Below, in pieces: positions 32,945-44,906 of a stretch of 64,000 bases of DNA. A program made the position numbers and the translations under genes. Within the stretch, counting starts at the first letter, position 1. Every line of letters starts with the position of its first letter. The notes beneath the pieces were generated by a model that worked only from the letters and a program-made list of their open reading frames with translations, searched no databases and was not told where the DNA came from. Source of the DNA: Schistocerca nitens (Eukaryota > Arthropoda > Insecta > Orthoptera > Acrididae); contig NC_064622.1 of NCBI RefSeq assembly GCF_023898315.1, forward strand, positions 174,674,178-174,738,177, given 5' to 3'.

Positions 32945-33504
32945 GAATTACAAAAATTAACATTTGAATTTCACACGTATTTGACATTTTTCAGTTCAAA
33001 AGACAAAAGTAACACTCCATCTAACGTGGAGGCAAGCCCCCGACATGCCTAACCATATTTGTCCTTTGCAAGCACACCCCAAAACCTCCTCAGACATACA
33101 TTAAACAAAGATGCCCCTCTTGTTGGTGCAATGAATCAGGTATGAATATTAACAGAAAATTTAAGTTCACATTTACCGAAAAAATAATATTCAAGACAAA
33201 TTTTATGGTAATAATTCAGTTAAATAATTTTGGATCTGATTTTGTAATGTAGCCTTTGGTATTTAAATACTGTTAAATGTTTAAATACCCATCAGCCGAT
33301 GACGAAAGACTCACACGCAAATTCATAGGATAGTTAATTTTTTCATAAGCAACACGAAATATAATGGAAAAATATAAAAAGTAAATATGAAATGTCAAAT
33401 ATCAGTCGCCAGACGACATAATCATCCCGAAAACTCCCATAATGACAATGAGATACGCAGTTTTTTAACAAATATCTTCAGAATATAAAGGATATCGAAC
33501 ACTT
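32945..33504. other. Unassigned non-coding stretch
   Basis: AT-rich. I recognise no feature. Confidence 0.35.
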
Positions 33505-33630
33505 CACTAAACAGAGATGTATCGCCAACTACGGAGTCTAACGACGTGAATGTGACAACTGCCTTTGTTCGACATCAACGTGCAATAAGCACTCAGATGG
33601 CAGATGGTAGCACTAATAGTGGAGAACATA

Positions 33631-35187
33631 CACTGTGATTTTATCCACCGTGTGCAAACTCTAGGGACTGATGAATTAGAGGATACGGAACAAAAAATGT
33701 CTAATGAACTTATGTCCGGAAATACATGGTTTCCATGTTAGAGTCCATTTATTCTATCATACTTTGTTACAGTGACTGCTGTCTAATACGTGCTGTGCCA
33801 CGTAGCCACAGTTACAGCATGCACGGTTTCCTCCTAGAGGGTGGTACTGTTCCTCATACGTCATGCTATAGCGTCTCCTCCTGCCATAGTAATTGGTAAT
33901 GTTTCGTGCGATTCACTTGTCTTGCTGCTTCAGCTTCACCTTGTAGTGCTTGTGATATAGCGTTGTATACATTGGTTCCGTATCCGAATCGAGAGCTTGC
34001 CGACATCGTGTTTACTTGCAGAAAGCCAAATGACAACCGGCGGTGGGCAGCAAGGATGGATCAGGAGACCTCTCCCCATCGACAACAACCACGGCATTCA
34101 ATGTTTACAACAGTGTTCCGCCGTTTGTTTGAGACAGGGTCGTTTCAGGAAGCAGGAAATAATGAAGGACGTACCCGAAATGTTGGGGGAAATTGTGATA
34201 ACACTGTGGAAGGCTACCAGCGTGTCAGTACCAGGCAGTTAGTCCGCCAGTACAGCGTAAGTCAGACGATCGTGTGAAACATTCTCCATGACAATTGTTA
34301 CTGCTATTATCAGATACAGCGAGTGCAGGGCTCACTAGCAACAGACTTTCCACATCGGGATCAGTTTTATCGCTGGGTTCTTCAGCAGGCACCCACGATT
34401 CTGGAATGTGCATAATCCATCCCATTCACAGATGAGTCCACCTTAACACGGAGTGCTATCTTCAACTTTCATAACAGGCATCTGTGAGATAGTATGGTGG
34501 CAAAGAATCGTCAGCATGGGTGTAGCTGTAATGTGTGGGCCGGGACAATTGGCGACTATATTTTGGGACCAGTCTTCCTTCCACACCGCCAACAGGCCGG
34601 AACTACCGGCGTGTCTTGCGGCTGACTTTGTCTCCCCTGCTGGAAAAGTGACATTGATGATTCGAAGGGTAATGTGGCTGCTACATGATGGTGCTCCAGC
34701 CCACTTCGCCGTTAGCATCCAGATGCATCTCAGGCGTGTCTCCCTGGTCAATGGATCGGACGAGGGGGTCCAGTTGCATGGCCCGCTCCTTCACCGGATC
34801 ACAACCCGAACGATTTCCGATTATGGGGCCATCTCAAAAGTATCATGAAAGTAGAGCCCATTCCAGCCGTGGAGACACTAAAGCTGTGGAGACAATGAAG
34901 CTGTTCGGATGTAGCCTGGCCTATATAAACGTGTGAGACTGAACATGTTACGACGCATACAAGCATGCGTTGAGGCATACGGAAACGTTTTCAACACATA
35001 TTGCAACTGTGGCTGCATGCTACAGCGCTTATTAGCCCCCCGTCTCTGTAACAATGTATGATTGAATAAATGGTCTCCAGCATGGAAACCATCTATTTCC
35101 GGGTATAGGTTCATTAGAACCTTTTTGTTCCGTATCCACTCAATGATCATTCCCTAGAGTTTGTGCATGGTGGAAAAAATCGCCCTG
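33631..35187 (+). mobile_element. IS630-type transposon relic with long inverted ends
   Basis: Inverted ends of about 145 bp start at CACTGTGATTTTATCCACCG on the left. On the right they end in the reverse of CAGGGCGATTTTTTCCACCA. A TA lies at 33629-33630 and 35188-35189. Decayed plus-strand frames show RRWAARMDQ, SLATDFPHRDQFYRW, PFTDESTLTR (first Asp), WAGTIGDYILGPVFLPHR and MMVLQPTSPL/HDGAPAHF (second Asp block). Many breaks; non-functional. Confidence 0.82.
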
Positions 35188-35425
35188 TATAAAGCATGTT
35201 GGGAGACGCGGGAAACCGTGCAGTCATCGTAATGCGGGAACAGAGCGATTTATCGAACGTCCAGATGGACACGATCATTAGCTTTCGGGCGAAGGGTGAA
35301 GTAGTTCCGAAACGGGAAAGTCTGTAGACCGTTCAAGTGCTCCCGTGGGTAAAAATATCGTGCGTGGTAAAATGGCGCTATACAAAACCGGCACTGAGGT
35401 AACTGGTGACAGAGGTGAAAGACAA

Positions 35426-35621
35426 GTGGTTCAAATGGCTCTAAGCACTGTGGGACTTAACATCTGAGGTCATCAGTCCCCTAGACTTAGAACTACTTAA
35501 ACCTAGCTAACCTAAGGACATCACACACATCCATGCCCGAGACAGGATTCGAACCTGCGACCGTAGCGGCAGCGCGGTTCTGCACTGAAGCGCCTAGAAC
35601 CGCTCGGCCACAGCAGCCGGC
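35426..35621 (-). mobile_element. tRNA-derived SINE, type I, in Tc1
   Basis: Full SINE with a 12-bp target duplication (GGTGAAAGACAA) at 35414-35425 and 35622-35633. Confidence 0.92.
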
Positions 35622-36445
35622 GGTGAAAGACAAATGCGGAAATATATAGGGGCGAATAGAGCAACTGTCCACCCACGTGAACCAAGGGACTATCAACAGT
35701 GTCTCCGCAATGACCGTTAAGCAAAGTTTTCTGTGTATGGGCTTCAGCTACAGGCGCCAGATTCACGCACCCATGTTGTTAGCTGTGCATCGGCGACGAA
35801 TGGTGCATTTTGGGCTCCAATGCCGTAACTGGACACCCACTGAGTGACGACAGGTGGCCTTCTTTTTCTAGATGAATCACTTTCTATGCTGCATCGGACA
35901 GAGGGATGTTGGCGTGTACCGCCATTTAACAATTGTCGGAAGAGTGTAGGCTGCAGCAGGGACCGTTACGGTCTGGGAATGTTTTCGTCGCATGCCTTGG
36001 GTGATACTGTCATTTTGCAAGGCACAATGGATCATTACAAGTATGCACCTATCCTCAGGGACCACGTCCACCCCTACATCCAGTTTGTTTTCCCTCGGCA
36101 CGATGGCATCTACCAGTAGGACAATGGAACGTGTCACACAGATCACAGTGTACGTGCGTTGTTTGAAGAGTACCACGATAAGTTTACCGTACTCCCCTGG
36201 CCACCAGACTCTCCGGACTTAAACGCAATCGAGATGCTGTGGAACCACTTGGATCGAGCAGTTCACTCCACGGATTCTCAACCGAGAATCCTAGTGCAGC
36301 TGGGCATTTCACTGGGGACGGCATGACCCCACATCCCTGTCAACACCTTTCAGAAACTCACAGGCTCTCTTCCTGGACGTTCGCGCTGCAAAAGGTGGTT
36401 ATTCCGGCTTTTGACAGGTGGTCGCATTAAAATTACTGGGCATTG

Positions 36446-37676
36446 TACTACTGGTCAGGAGACACAATGGCACAGTTTCGTCTCAGTCATTCCTAAAATG
36501 TTGGCTACCGGTATGGTAAATAGTCTACATTGGATCAAGTGGAGAAAGTTTAATTACAACCAGTCTGTGTCAGTGATTGGTGAAAACTATCTCAGAGTGC
36601 AGTACGTCTTATGTGGATTCTGTTTCAACTTGGTTCCCCCTCCCCAACTACAAAGGCAACCCCAGTCCGAGAGGAGCTCCGGAAGACCAGCGTCTTCGCT
36701 AAGCCAGCGCAGTGCAGCCCCAGTAAGCAGACGACAGTCGGCGACAGGCTTTCCTCGGCCGCATTCCCCACGAAGTCCCGTCCCGTCCCACCCTCGGGAG
36801 GTTTAATCAAAGTGTCTTATTAGCAGGCGGCGGGCGCTAAGGCGACGAGCTTTGCCGTCTTCCTTAAGGCCCGCTAATTATTGGCAGCTTTGCCTGCGCC
36901 CGCGGTACGTTCAGGGCCGCTGCAAGTGGAGCACCCTACGTCATGGTGCAATATCGAGTGTCTTTCTTAGGAACGACAAACTGCTGCAAACCACAAATAA
37001 GTTTATTTTTTTATGTTAGGAACTGAAAACCGATGAACTCAAGACGGCACATGAAGTCTTCTTTATTTGGACTGATTAGGAGTTTCGGCTAACAATCTAG
37101 CCATCTTCAGATCCAAGGAAAAAAAAAGATTTTTTTCTGATGTTAGAAACATGCAACAGCTTGCAGAACTACAAACAGTACTCTACCAGGGTTCAAGAGT
37201 ATATATATGAATTATTTATAAAATACATACCACAAAACATTCTCGATTAGTTGTGGTGCTCTTTCTTTAAATGATTTCATCCATACACGACATAATTGAA
37301 ATCAGCTTTTCATCGTTCGTGACCGGTGTAATTGAACGATGAACATAAATCTGCAAATAGGTATTAACATGCAGAAGACGCAGTGAAAATAAAACAATAT
37401 TTTGCATAAGGAAGTATCCATTAAAATGACTGAATGTAAAAAATATTGTCTTACCAAAGTCGCTACCCTGTTACAATTTAGTAACGGACACAATCAGTAT
37501 TTATATCATTTCATAAGAGAGATCATCACATACACGTTGCTATAACCTGATACGAATGAATACTATGGCGGCTGATGCCTATTACAACGTTCAAGAAACG
37601 CAACATTCGGCATATACTTAGTGTACACGGCGGCCTGTACTCTGGTAAAATGGGAAATGACAGCAATGTAACACAT
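36446..37676. other. Unassigned stretch with GC-rich part and a hairpin motif
   Basis: 36640-36920 is GC-rich with compositional frames and no known protein. At 37081-37110 the minus strand reads CTGAAGATGGCTA, loop, TTAGCCGAAAC, the same hairpin motif as in the foldback elements. The rest is AT-rich and unrecognised. Confidence 0.4.
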
Positions 37677-37687
37677 TGCTTGAGGCG

Positions 37688-37883
37688 CTGGCCGTTGTGG
37701 CCGAGCGGTTCAAAGCGCTTCAGTCCGGAACCGAGCGACTGCTACGGTCGCAGGTTCGAATCCTGCCTCGGGCATGCATGTGTGTGATGTCCTTAGGTTA
37801 GTTAGGTTTAAGTAATTTTAAGTTATAGGGGACTGATGAACTCAGATGTTAAGTCGCATAGTGCTCAGAACCATTTGAACCAC
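37688..37883 (+). mobile_element. tRNA-derived SINE, type I
   Basis: Plus-strand SINE with an 11-bp target duplication, TGCTTGAGGCG at 37677-37687 and TGCTTGACGCG at 37884-37894 (one mismatch). Confidence 0.9.
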
Positions 37884-37986
37884 TGCTTGACGCGAAGACC
37901 GCTATGTGACATAACAAATGTCCATATAATTTTAATTACATTTACCTCTTGTTTCGTTAATTACTGTTACAACATGTTGATTTTTT

Positions 37987-38524
37987 TGTGTTGGCAGAAG
38001 AGGCAACACCGTGTTACGAGTGGAGGCAAAAATGCTCGCGTTTTATCTCACGCAGGCTGGCGTGAGGAGGGACGAACTATACCGACGTGAGGTCTGGAAC
38101 ATGACAAGGAATGAGAATTCAGAAAGCGGACGTAATTAGTTTGATATTTAACTTTAATCCATTAATGATGAACGTCGCTCTTGACGGTACGTGATTCACA
38201 ATATTATCTGTTCAGAACACATTCATAGTAACTGAATATGGCGCCTTGCTAGGTCGTAGCAAATGACGTAGCTGAAGGCTATGCTAAACTGTCGTCTCTG
38301 CAAATGAGAGCGTATGTAGACAGTGAACCATCGCTAGCAAAGTCGGCTGTACAACTGGGGCGAGTGCTAGGGAGAATCTCTAGACTAGACTAGACCTGCC
38401 GTATGGCGGCGCTCGGTCTGCAATCACTGATAGTGGCGACACGCGGGTCCGACGTATACTAACGGACCGCGGCCGATTTAAAGGCTACCACCTAGCAAGT
38501 GTGGTGTCTGGCGGTGACACCACA
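37987..38524 (-). mobile_element. Solo LTR candidate, about 540 bp
   Basis: The minus strand starts TGTGGTGTCACCGCC and ends GCCAACACA, giving TG...CA ends with short inverted termini (TGTG.../...CACA). The first 25 bp also fold on themselves (GTGGTGTC with GACACCAC). No internal retroelement region is attached on either side and no clear target duplication was found, so it is called a solo LTR by shape. From memory it matches a dispersed locust LTR. Age is moderate. Confidence 0.5.
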
Positions 38525-38542
38525 GGTTTTATGTAAGTTATG

Positions 38543-39030
38543 CACTGAGGTGACGAGAGTCATGGAATATCTCCTAATACGTTTCGGACTCCTTTTGCGC
38601 TGTCTAGTAAGCAGCTCGACTTGGCCGATTCCGCAAGTGTCGCCGGTGCAGGATTTTGTGCACGAACTGACCTCACGATTATGTCCCATTAATGTTCGAT
38701 GGAATTCATATCGGGCGATGTGGCTGGCCAAATCATTCGCTCGACTTATCCACAATGCTCTTCAAAACGGTTCAAATGGCTTTGAGCACTATGGGACTTA
38801 ACTTCTCAGGTCATCAGTCCCCTAGAACTTAAAACTACTTAAACCTAACTAACCTAAGGACATCACACACATCCATGCCCGAGGCAGGATTCGAACCTGC
38901 GACCGTAGCGGTCATGCGGTTCCAGACTGCAGCGCCTAGAACCGCTCGGCCACCGCGGTCGGCACAATGCTCTTCAGACCAACCGCGAACAATTGTGGTC
39001 CGCGACATGATGCATTGTAATACATAAAAA
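38543..39030 (-). mobile_element. Tc1-like terminal fragment with nested SINE
   Basis: Starts with CACTGAGGTGACGAGAGTCA, a Tc1-type end. It continues with antisense C-terminal sequence (GTCCCATTAATGTTCGATGG, TGGCCAAATCATTCGCTCG) up to the SINE, and after it (AACCGCGAACAATTGTGG). Most of the element is missing. Confidence 0.65.
38765..38962 (-). mobile_element. tRNA-derived SINE, type I, in Tc1
   Basis: Perfect 14-bp target duplication (CACAATGCTCTTCA) at 38751-38764 and 38963-38976. One of the cleanest insertions in the window. Confidence 0.94.
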
Positions 39031-41154
39031 GCGTGTTTAGCGAGCCGTATTGATGCGAGGTGTTCTTATCTGCTCTGAGCCATTATGAATAACAAGTTGC
39101 AGTATCAGGCTCGATTAGTGTGGGGCAGTTCTCATTCTCTCCGTACGGTGTGTCTGATTTGTAACCGTGCTGAGTAAATGTGTTCTTCACTCGCCTGACT
39201 TTCTTTGCGTTTTCGTTGGTTTCGCAAATACTTTGTAAACAAAGTCTATGTCCTACCGTGGTTTATTTACTATGTGGGTTTTGTAATATTAATTATGGTG
39301 TTTCATGTACATTACCTATATCTTTTGGGTTTCATTAAGTAACAAGAATACAAAACCTATTGCATTTATTCATACACTGTCCCCTCATTAAATTGTAAAT
39401 ATATATTTATATATGTTGTTTGTTCTAAACTTAGCTATGGCCACGGACTTATAGCCTATAATATTCAATAACAGGGATGTGCTGTAATCTTTTACCTTCA
39501 GGTCAGCTTTCTCTTCAATGACAACTGATTTTTAACTGATACAGACATTTAGATAGCGTGAGTTTGCTTGCAACGTTTTCAGTAGACTTCCTCCAGGCGA
39601 CGGATGGTACGATTCCGCTGAGATATTCGGACCAGTAATTTCTGTGCCGTGTTTCTTCAAAAGTTCTACAAAAAAAAATCTATACCATTAGGCTTTTGAC
39701 AGAAAAGTGTTCCGCATTACAGTCGGGAGCCATGTACGCTCGTACGACATGTTGTCCCTATAAGGCAGAAACTTTCGTATGATGAAATATTAGTCCCTTT
39801 GATAGGAAAATTTCTTCATTACATAGAATTAAATAAGCTACACGCTCGATTTAACCGTTGCCGGAAATAAATTTGCCTGTTCACGAAATAAATTAGATTG
39901 CATTGGAATAGTATTTTTGATGGGTCAACATTCGTAGAGGAAAGAAAGTTTTTTAATCAGGGCAATTTTCTGTGGGAATTCACTGTCCACTAAATTCAGT
40001 TCTAAAACACAGGCAGCTTACAAATGATATGGAAGAAATCATGGGATGGTAGAGGATCCAACGAGGTCTGTACTGTTGTGGAGATAGAGCGTCTTTATGA
40101 CTGGAATACGGTGACTGATTCCAATAGTATCCAGCAAAGCACAAATTTTCCTCTCGTGAAAAAAAAAGAAAGAGGTTACATTGCAAAATCTTTTGAATAC
40201 AACAGTTCCAGTTTTTAGAATTACACAATGAGAAAATATTCCGCAGGCGAGTAAATAAATGGAATACGATTACGAAGGACACTGCATCAATATGCGCGAA
40301 GTGATGCGTGTACAGCGGGAGGGCAGCCGGCGGCAAGGCAAACGTCAGCCGAATCACGTACGACTCGCATACTGATGCGTTTTGTGTATTACGAGATCAA
40401 ACTTCTTTTTCTTTTTGGCAAAATTTCCGTAAGATAAATGGTACAGTACCGTTGATACACCGGCTAAAAATAACTTGATATTTATTTAAAAAATACGAAA
40501 TCAAAATTCCGGCGAAATGAACCAAAATCTCCTAGTGATATACAATTTCGACGTGGAAACAAGGGAGGAAGCGAGGGCGCGTAAATGACAAAGTCAGTAT
40601 GCATAAGTAAACCCTTCTACGCGTATCACAGCCGAATTACCGTTCAGAATTCTGATTTACACATGAAAACAAAAGATATTAGTCGCACTTCCTTACAAAA
40701 ATATTGGCAATGACAATTAATAATTTACTCGAGGAAAATAATCGAGAATGAAACACAACAAGAAACAACATCTAGCAGTCTATGGTGGAATTGTCTGAAA
40801 TTTATCTGCAAAAATAACGTAAGTACTACGTTTCTCAGAACATGTCCGTGTTTACAGCTCAGGTATTATCAATCAGGCAAGCTCTGTGGTCCGTCACACC
40901 GCTAGGATTCAACAAGATTATGATCATATTTAACTCGATAGATATACCACCTGCTATCAGCGACCAGAAATACTATGAGACAACATCTTTCACCTAAAGA
41001 ACATAATACTCAAGATCTTTGAGCTACACCGATACGGAATTTCTGTGGACCTCCACTGGACACTGTCGCACCTGAATATGTGGATCTCTTCGTAAGGGAC
41101 GCAACACACAACGGATAGTCACTTATCCAGATTTAAATGCATCGGTCCACATCT
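39031..41154. other. Unassigned non-coding stretch, about 2.1 kb
   Basis: AT-rich; I recognise no gene or repeat. Frames such as 39980-40357 (minus) have no known motif. Confidence 0.4.
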
Positions 41155-41484
41155 TTAAACACAAAGAGAAAGTGTGTAACGCGTGGAAAGAAGAAGGCGA
41201 AGAAGTACGGAACAACTGAGGTAATCCGAGCTATAATTTGCGACGTGTTTCTCCCAAGAGAATGTGGTTTTCAGATTGGACGAGCATCTGACAGCTTGAG
41301 CAGTCTGTCTGTAATGTGCTTCCATAGCGGTAACTTTAGTACTTAATTCCTCAAGGCAGTCACAAAGACTCCTCAATTTTCTTCGTGCAAAGTCGTTTAA
41401 ATCTCGTATGTTTTCCGTATTAGCAGGTATTGTGAGCAGAAAATCACTTTCTGAAAGGAAATAAACAAGTTTCTCATTAGAATT
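41155..41484 (-). other. Open frame of unknown nature
   Basis: A minus-strand frame of about 110 codons stays open up to the SINE border. It has a polar, helix-prone middle (ENIRDLNDFARRKLRSLCD, CLEELSTKVTAMEAHYRQ) that could form a coiled coil. If the SINE at 41485-41691 is removed, the frame continues upstream a further 15 or so codons. I do not recognise the family. It may be a decayed exon or chance. Confidence 0.2.
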
Positions 41485-41691
41485 CAAAAAAATTGGTTCA
41501 AATGGCTCTGAGCACTATGCGACTTAACTTCTGAGGTCATCAGTCCCCTAGAACTTAGAACTATTTAAACCTAACTAACCTAAGGACATCACACACATCC
41601 ATGCCCGAGGCAGGATTCGAGCCTGTAATCGTAGCGGTCGCTCGGTCCCAGACTGTAGCGCCTAGAACCTCACGGACACTCCAACCGGCCC
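41485..41691 (-). mobile_element. tRNA-derived SINE, type I
   Basis: Minus-strand SINE with a 10-bp target duplication (CATTAGAATT) at 41475-41484 and 41692-41701. Confidence 0.9.
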
Positions 41692-41926
41692 CATTAGAAT
41701 TATCACAGTCTTTGTATCTTTGCAAGAACTTCAAGAACCATCATGCGTGTTTTTAACAGCTTGTAATCTTCACATGGATTGTCTGTCAGACGATAGTGTT
41801 ACATCTACGTATTGCTTAATCTTTATACCTCATAGTCATAGTGTAACTAGAAGATTATGTGTCAATTTCACTTCAAAACAAACTAGCGTATTTGTACAAT
41901 TCTTTGCTTTTCCCCCAATAGGATAA

Positions 41927-42248
41927 GCACTCCGTCTTCAGGCCACAAGTGTCCCATCGGAACCATCCGACCGCCGTGTCATACTCAGCTAAGGATGCGA
42001 GTAGGAGGGGTTGTGGTCAGCACACCGCGCTCCCGGTCGTTACGAAGGTTTTCATTGACCGGAGCCGCTAGTATTCGGTCAAGTAGCTCCTCAATTGGCA
42101 TCACGAGGCTGAGTGCACCCCGAAAAACGGCAACAGCGCATGGTGGCCCGGGTGGTCAGCCATCCAAGTGCCGGCCACGCCCGACAGCGCTTAACTTCGG
42201 TGATCTGACGGGAACAGGTGTATCCACTGTGGCACTGCCGTTGCCCCA
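41927..42248 (-). mobile_element. 5S-rRNA-derived SINE with TSD
   Basis: The minus strand opens with a 5S-like head (CCCGTCAGATCACCGAAGTT, AAGCGCTGTCGGGCGTGG, then CACTTGGATGG). A body shared with 26930-27243 follows. The insertion is flanked by AATAGGATAA at 41917-41926 and 42249-42258. Confidence 0.87.
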
Positions 42249-42258
42249 AATAGGATAA

Positions 42259-42916
42259 AAGAACGTAATTTTTCCCCACCTAGTGTGATGTTTTACCACA
42301 CGCCCCTTTAAAAGCTACCAGAGAACCAGTACGAAATTTTCGCATTTGTGTAGTTTTAAATAAGACAGTAAATGGAGTAGGTGCAGACGTTGGGATAACA
42401 TCGCTTCTTCCCCTCCTCCCCCCACCAAACCTTCTCATCATCATAGTGTAGTGTAGATAAGCAAACGACAATGAGTGGCAGGGGGAGGGAGAGAGGGGTG
42501 AGGCAGAGGGCTAGATTCGGGTGGTAATGAGGAGGTGGGAGCCGAAACTGAAGCCGGTGCTGCGCTCCTGCCCTGGAAACACAATGCGAAAAACCGAACA
42601 GACAATATGCACCCACACCCAGAGGCAGAGCAGCAAACGGAGACAGAGCCATGTTGACGACGGCAGAGAGACCCGAGGCGGCATGTGGGACAGACGCCGG
42701 AAAGAGAGGCCGATCCCATCCTCGACGCCAGGTTTGCCCTGTACGACTATTGCGCCGCGTGCGGCTCGCGTTCATGCCGTTTGTTCTTTGGCATTTTGTC
42801 ACATCGAGTGGCGTCTTCTTTCTTCCGTACTTACTGGCGTAACGAAATTACTGGCTTGCCTCCTTGAGTGGCAGCAGAAGTACTTATCGATACTACTACT
42901 GTCGTACTATCTTTGG
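42259..42916. other. Unassigned stretch, partly purine-rich
   Basis: Frames at 42356-42802 (minus) and 42521-42928 (plus) overlap and lack known motifs. No repeat recognised. Confidence 0.35.
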
Positions 42917-43358
42917 TGTGACCGCTAGTATTTCCGGGTGGTGATGGTGGGTGGTGGTCAGTCGGTTGGGACGGAGCAGCGAGGAAGTCTCAGTGGCGCG
43001 AGGGCCAAGCAGGGACCGTTGGCAGTGTGCACGCGCTGTCGGATCGTGAGGCGCAAGCTGCGAGAGCGACGAAATTCGTTACCTACCGAACCTGGACGCT
43101 GAAATTGAGTGACCAGTTAACCTGTTATGAAAGCTCAACTATCGTGAGATCTCTTCTTTCATTTGCGGGTTGTTACTCCCTGGGACGTTCGGGCTAGCAG
43201 CAACGTATGATGTGTTGGAGTCAGTGAAACCTTGCAGCCGCCTTCCTATATTGTGATTAATTATTAAACTGACTGTTACTTGCCAGTGAAGTGCACCAGC
43301 GGTATTTTCTGTCCTGTGGCCATTAACGCCCCAGTTAGCTGCCCTGGTCGTTAATATA

Positions 43359-44906
43359 CAGGGTGTTTCAAAAATGACCGGTATATTTGAAACGGCAATA
43401 AAAACTAAACGAGCAGCGATAGAAATACACCGTTTCTTGCAATATGCTTGGGACAACAGTACATTTTCAGGCGGACAAACTTTCGAAATTACAGTAGTTA
43501 CAATTTTCAACAACAGATGGCGCTGCAAGTGATGTGAAAGATATACAAGACAACGCAGTCTGTGGGTGCGCCATTCTGTACGTCGTCTTTCTGCTGTAAG
43601 CGTGTGCTGTTCACAACGTGCAAGTGTGCTGTAGACAACATGGTTTATTCCTTAGAACAGAGGATTTTTCTGGTGTTGGAATTCCACCGCCTAGAACACA
43701 GTGTTGTTGCAACAAGACGAAGTTTTCAACGGAGGTTTAATGTAACCAAAGGACCGAAAAGCGATACAGTAAAGGATCTGTTTTCAAAATTTCAACGGAC
43801 TGGGAACGTGACGGATGAACGTGCTGGAAAGGTAGGGCGACCGCGTACAGCAACCACAGAGGGCAACGCGCAGCTAGTGCAGCAGGTGATCCAACAGCGG
43901 CCTCGGGTTTCCGTTCGCCGTGTTGCAGCTGCGGTCCAAATGACGCCAACGTCCACGTATCGTCTCATGCGCCAGAGTTTACACCTCTATCCATACAAAA
44001 TTCAAACGTGGCAACCCCTCAGCGCCGCTACCATTGCTGCACGAGATACATTCGCTAACGATATAGTGCACAGGATTGATGACGGCGATATGCATGTGGG
44101 CAGCATTTGGTTTACTGACGAAGCTTATTTTTACCTGGACGGCTTCGTCAATAAACAGAACTGGCGCATATGGGGAACCGAAAAGCCCCATGTTGCAGTC
44201 CCATCGTCCGTGCATCCTCAAAAAGTACTGGTCTGGGCCGCCATTTCTTCCAAAGGAATCATTGGCCCATTTTTCAGATCCGAAACGATTACTGCATCAC
44301 GCAATCTGGACATTCTTCGTGAATTTGTGGCGGTACAAACTGCCTTAGACGACACTGCGAACACCTCGTGGTTTATGCAAGATGGTGCCCGGCCACATCG
44401 CACGGCCGACGTCTTTAACTTCCTGAATGAATATTTCGATGATCGTGTGATTGCTTTGGGCTATCCGAAACATACAGGAGGCGGCGTGGATTGGCCTCCC
44501 TATTCGCCAGACATGAACCCCTGTGACTTCTTTCTGTGGGGACACTTGAAAGACCAGGTGTATCGCCAGAATCCAGAAACAATTGAACAGCTGAAGCAGT
44601 ACATCTCATCTGCATGTGAAGCCATTCCGCCAGACACGTTGTCACAGGTTTCGGGTAATTTCATTCAGAGACTACGCCATATTATTGCTACGCATGGTGG
44701 ATATGTGGAAAATATCGTACTATAGAGTTTCCCAGACCGCAGCGCCATCTGTTGTTGAAAATTGTAACTACTGTAATTTCGAAAGTTTGTCTGCCTGAAA
44801 ATGTACTGTTGTCCCAAGCATATTGCAACAAACGGTGTATTTCTATCGCTGCTCGTTTAGTTTTTATTGCCGTTTCAAATATACCGGTCATTTTTGAAAC
44901 ACCCTG
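43359..44906 (+). mobile_element. Intact IS630/mariner-type transposon, 1548 bp
   Basis: Inverted repeats of 168 bp (43359-43526 and 44739-44906) differ at only two positions by my reading. They start CAGGGTGTTTCAAAAATGAC and are flanked by TA at 43357-43358 and 44907-44908. The single transposase ORF (43640-44725) fills most of the interior. Near-identical ends plus an uninterrupted ORF indicate a recent insertion that may still be active. Confidence 0.95.
43640..44725 (+). CDS. IS630/mariner-superfamily transposase, 361 aa, intact
   Basis: This is the DNA-cutting and joining enzyme of the surrounding transposon. The frame is open from 43562, but ATG 43640 (MVYSLEQRIFLVLEF) begins at the usual N-terminal helix-turn-helix and is preferred. 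Order: two helix-turn-helix parts (about 1-110, with GRPRTAT between them), then the catalytic core. The core holds WFTDEAYFYLDG (Asp160), VLVWAAISSKGIIGPFF, FMQDGARPHRTAD (Asp248) and WPPYSPDMNPCDFFLWGHL (Asp296). The second and third Asp are 47 residues apart by my count, wider than mariner DD34D, because of an insert around YPKHTGGGVD. The C-terminus ends HGGYVENIVL. It is nuclear-acting by family. Alternatives: the subfamily is not settled from the window alone. Confidence 0.92.
   Translation: MVYSLEQRIFLVLEFHRLEHSVVATRRSFQRRFNVTKGPKSDTVKDLFSKFQRTGNVTDERAGKVGRPRTATTEGNAQLVQQVIQQRPRVSVRRVAAAVQMTPTSTYRLMRQSLHLYPYKIQTWQPLSAATIAARDTFANDIVHRIDDGDMHVGSIWFTDEAYFYLDGFVNKQNWRIWGTEKPHVAVPSSVHPQKVLVWAAISSKGIIGPFFRSETITASRNLDILREFVAVQTALDDTANTSWFMQDGARPHRTADVFNFLNEYFDDRVIALGYPKHTGGGVDWPPYSPDMNPCDFFLWGHLKDQVYRQNPETIEQLKQYISSACEAIPPDTLSQVSGNFIQRLRHIIATHGGYVENIVL

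Larger units (their letters stand above)
33505..36445 (+). mobile_element. Tc1-like (DD34E) element split by another transposon
   Basis: The main body (35190-36445) has broken plus-strand frames with VQMDTIISFRAKGE, FLDESLSMLHRTEG (first Asp block), LGDTVILQGTMDHYKYAPIL, DNGTCHTDHSVRALFEE (second Asp) and LPWPPDSPDLNAIEMLW (third residue Glu). It ends near GGTCGCATTAAAATTACTGG. About 125 bp of its 5' leader appears to lie at about 33505-33630, on the other side of the transposon at 33631-35187. That joining is an inference from continuity across the TA duplication. A SINE sits at 35426-35621. Confidence 0.72.
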
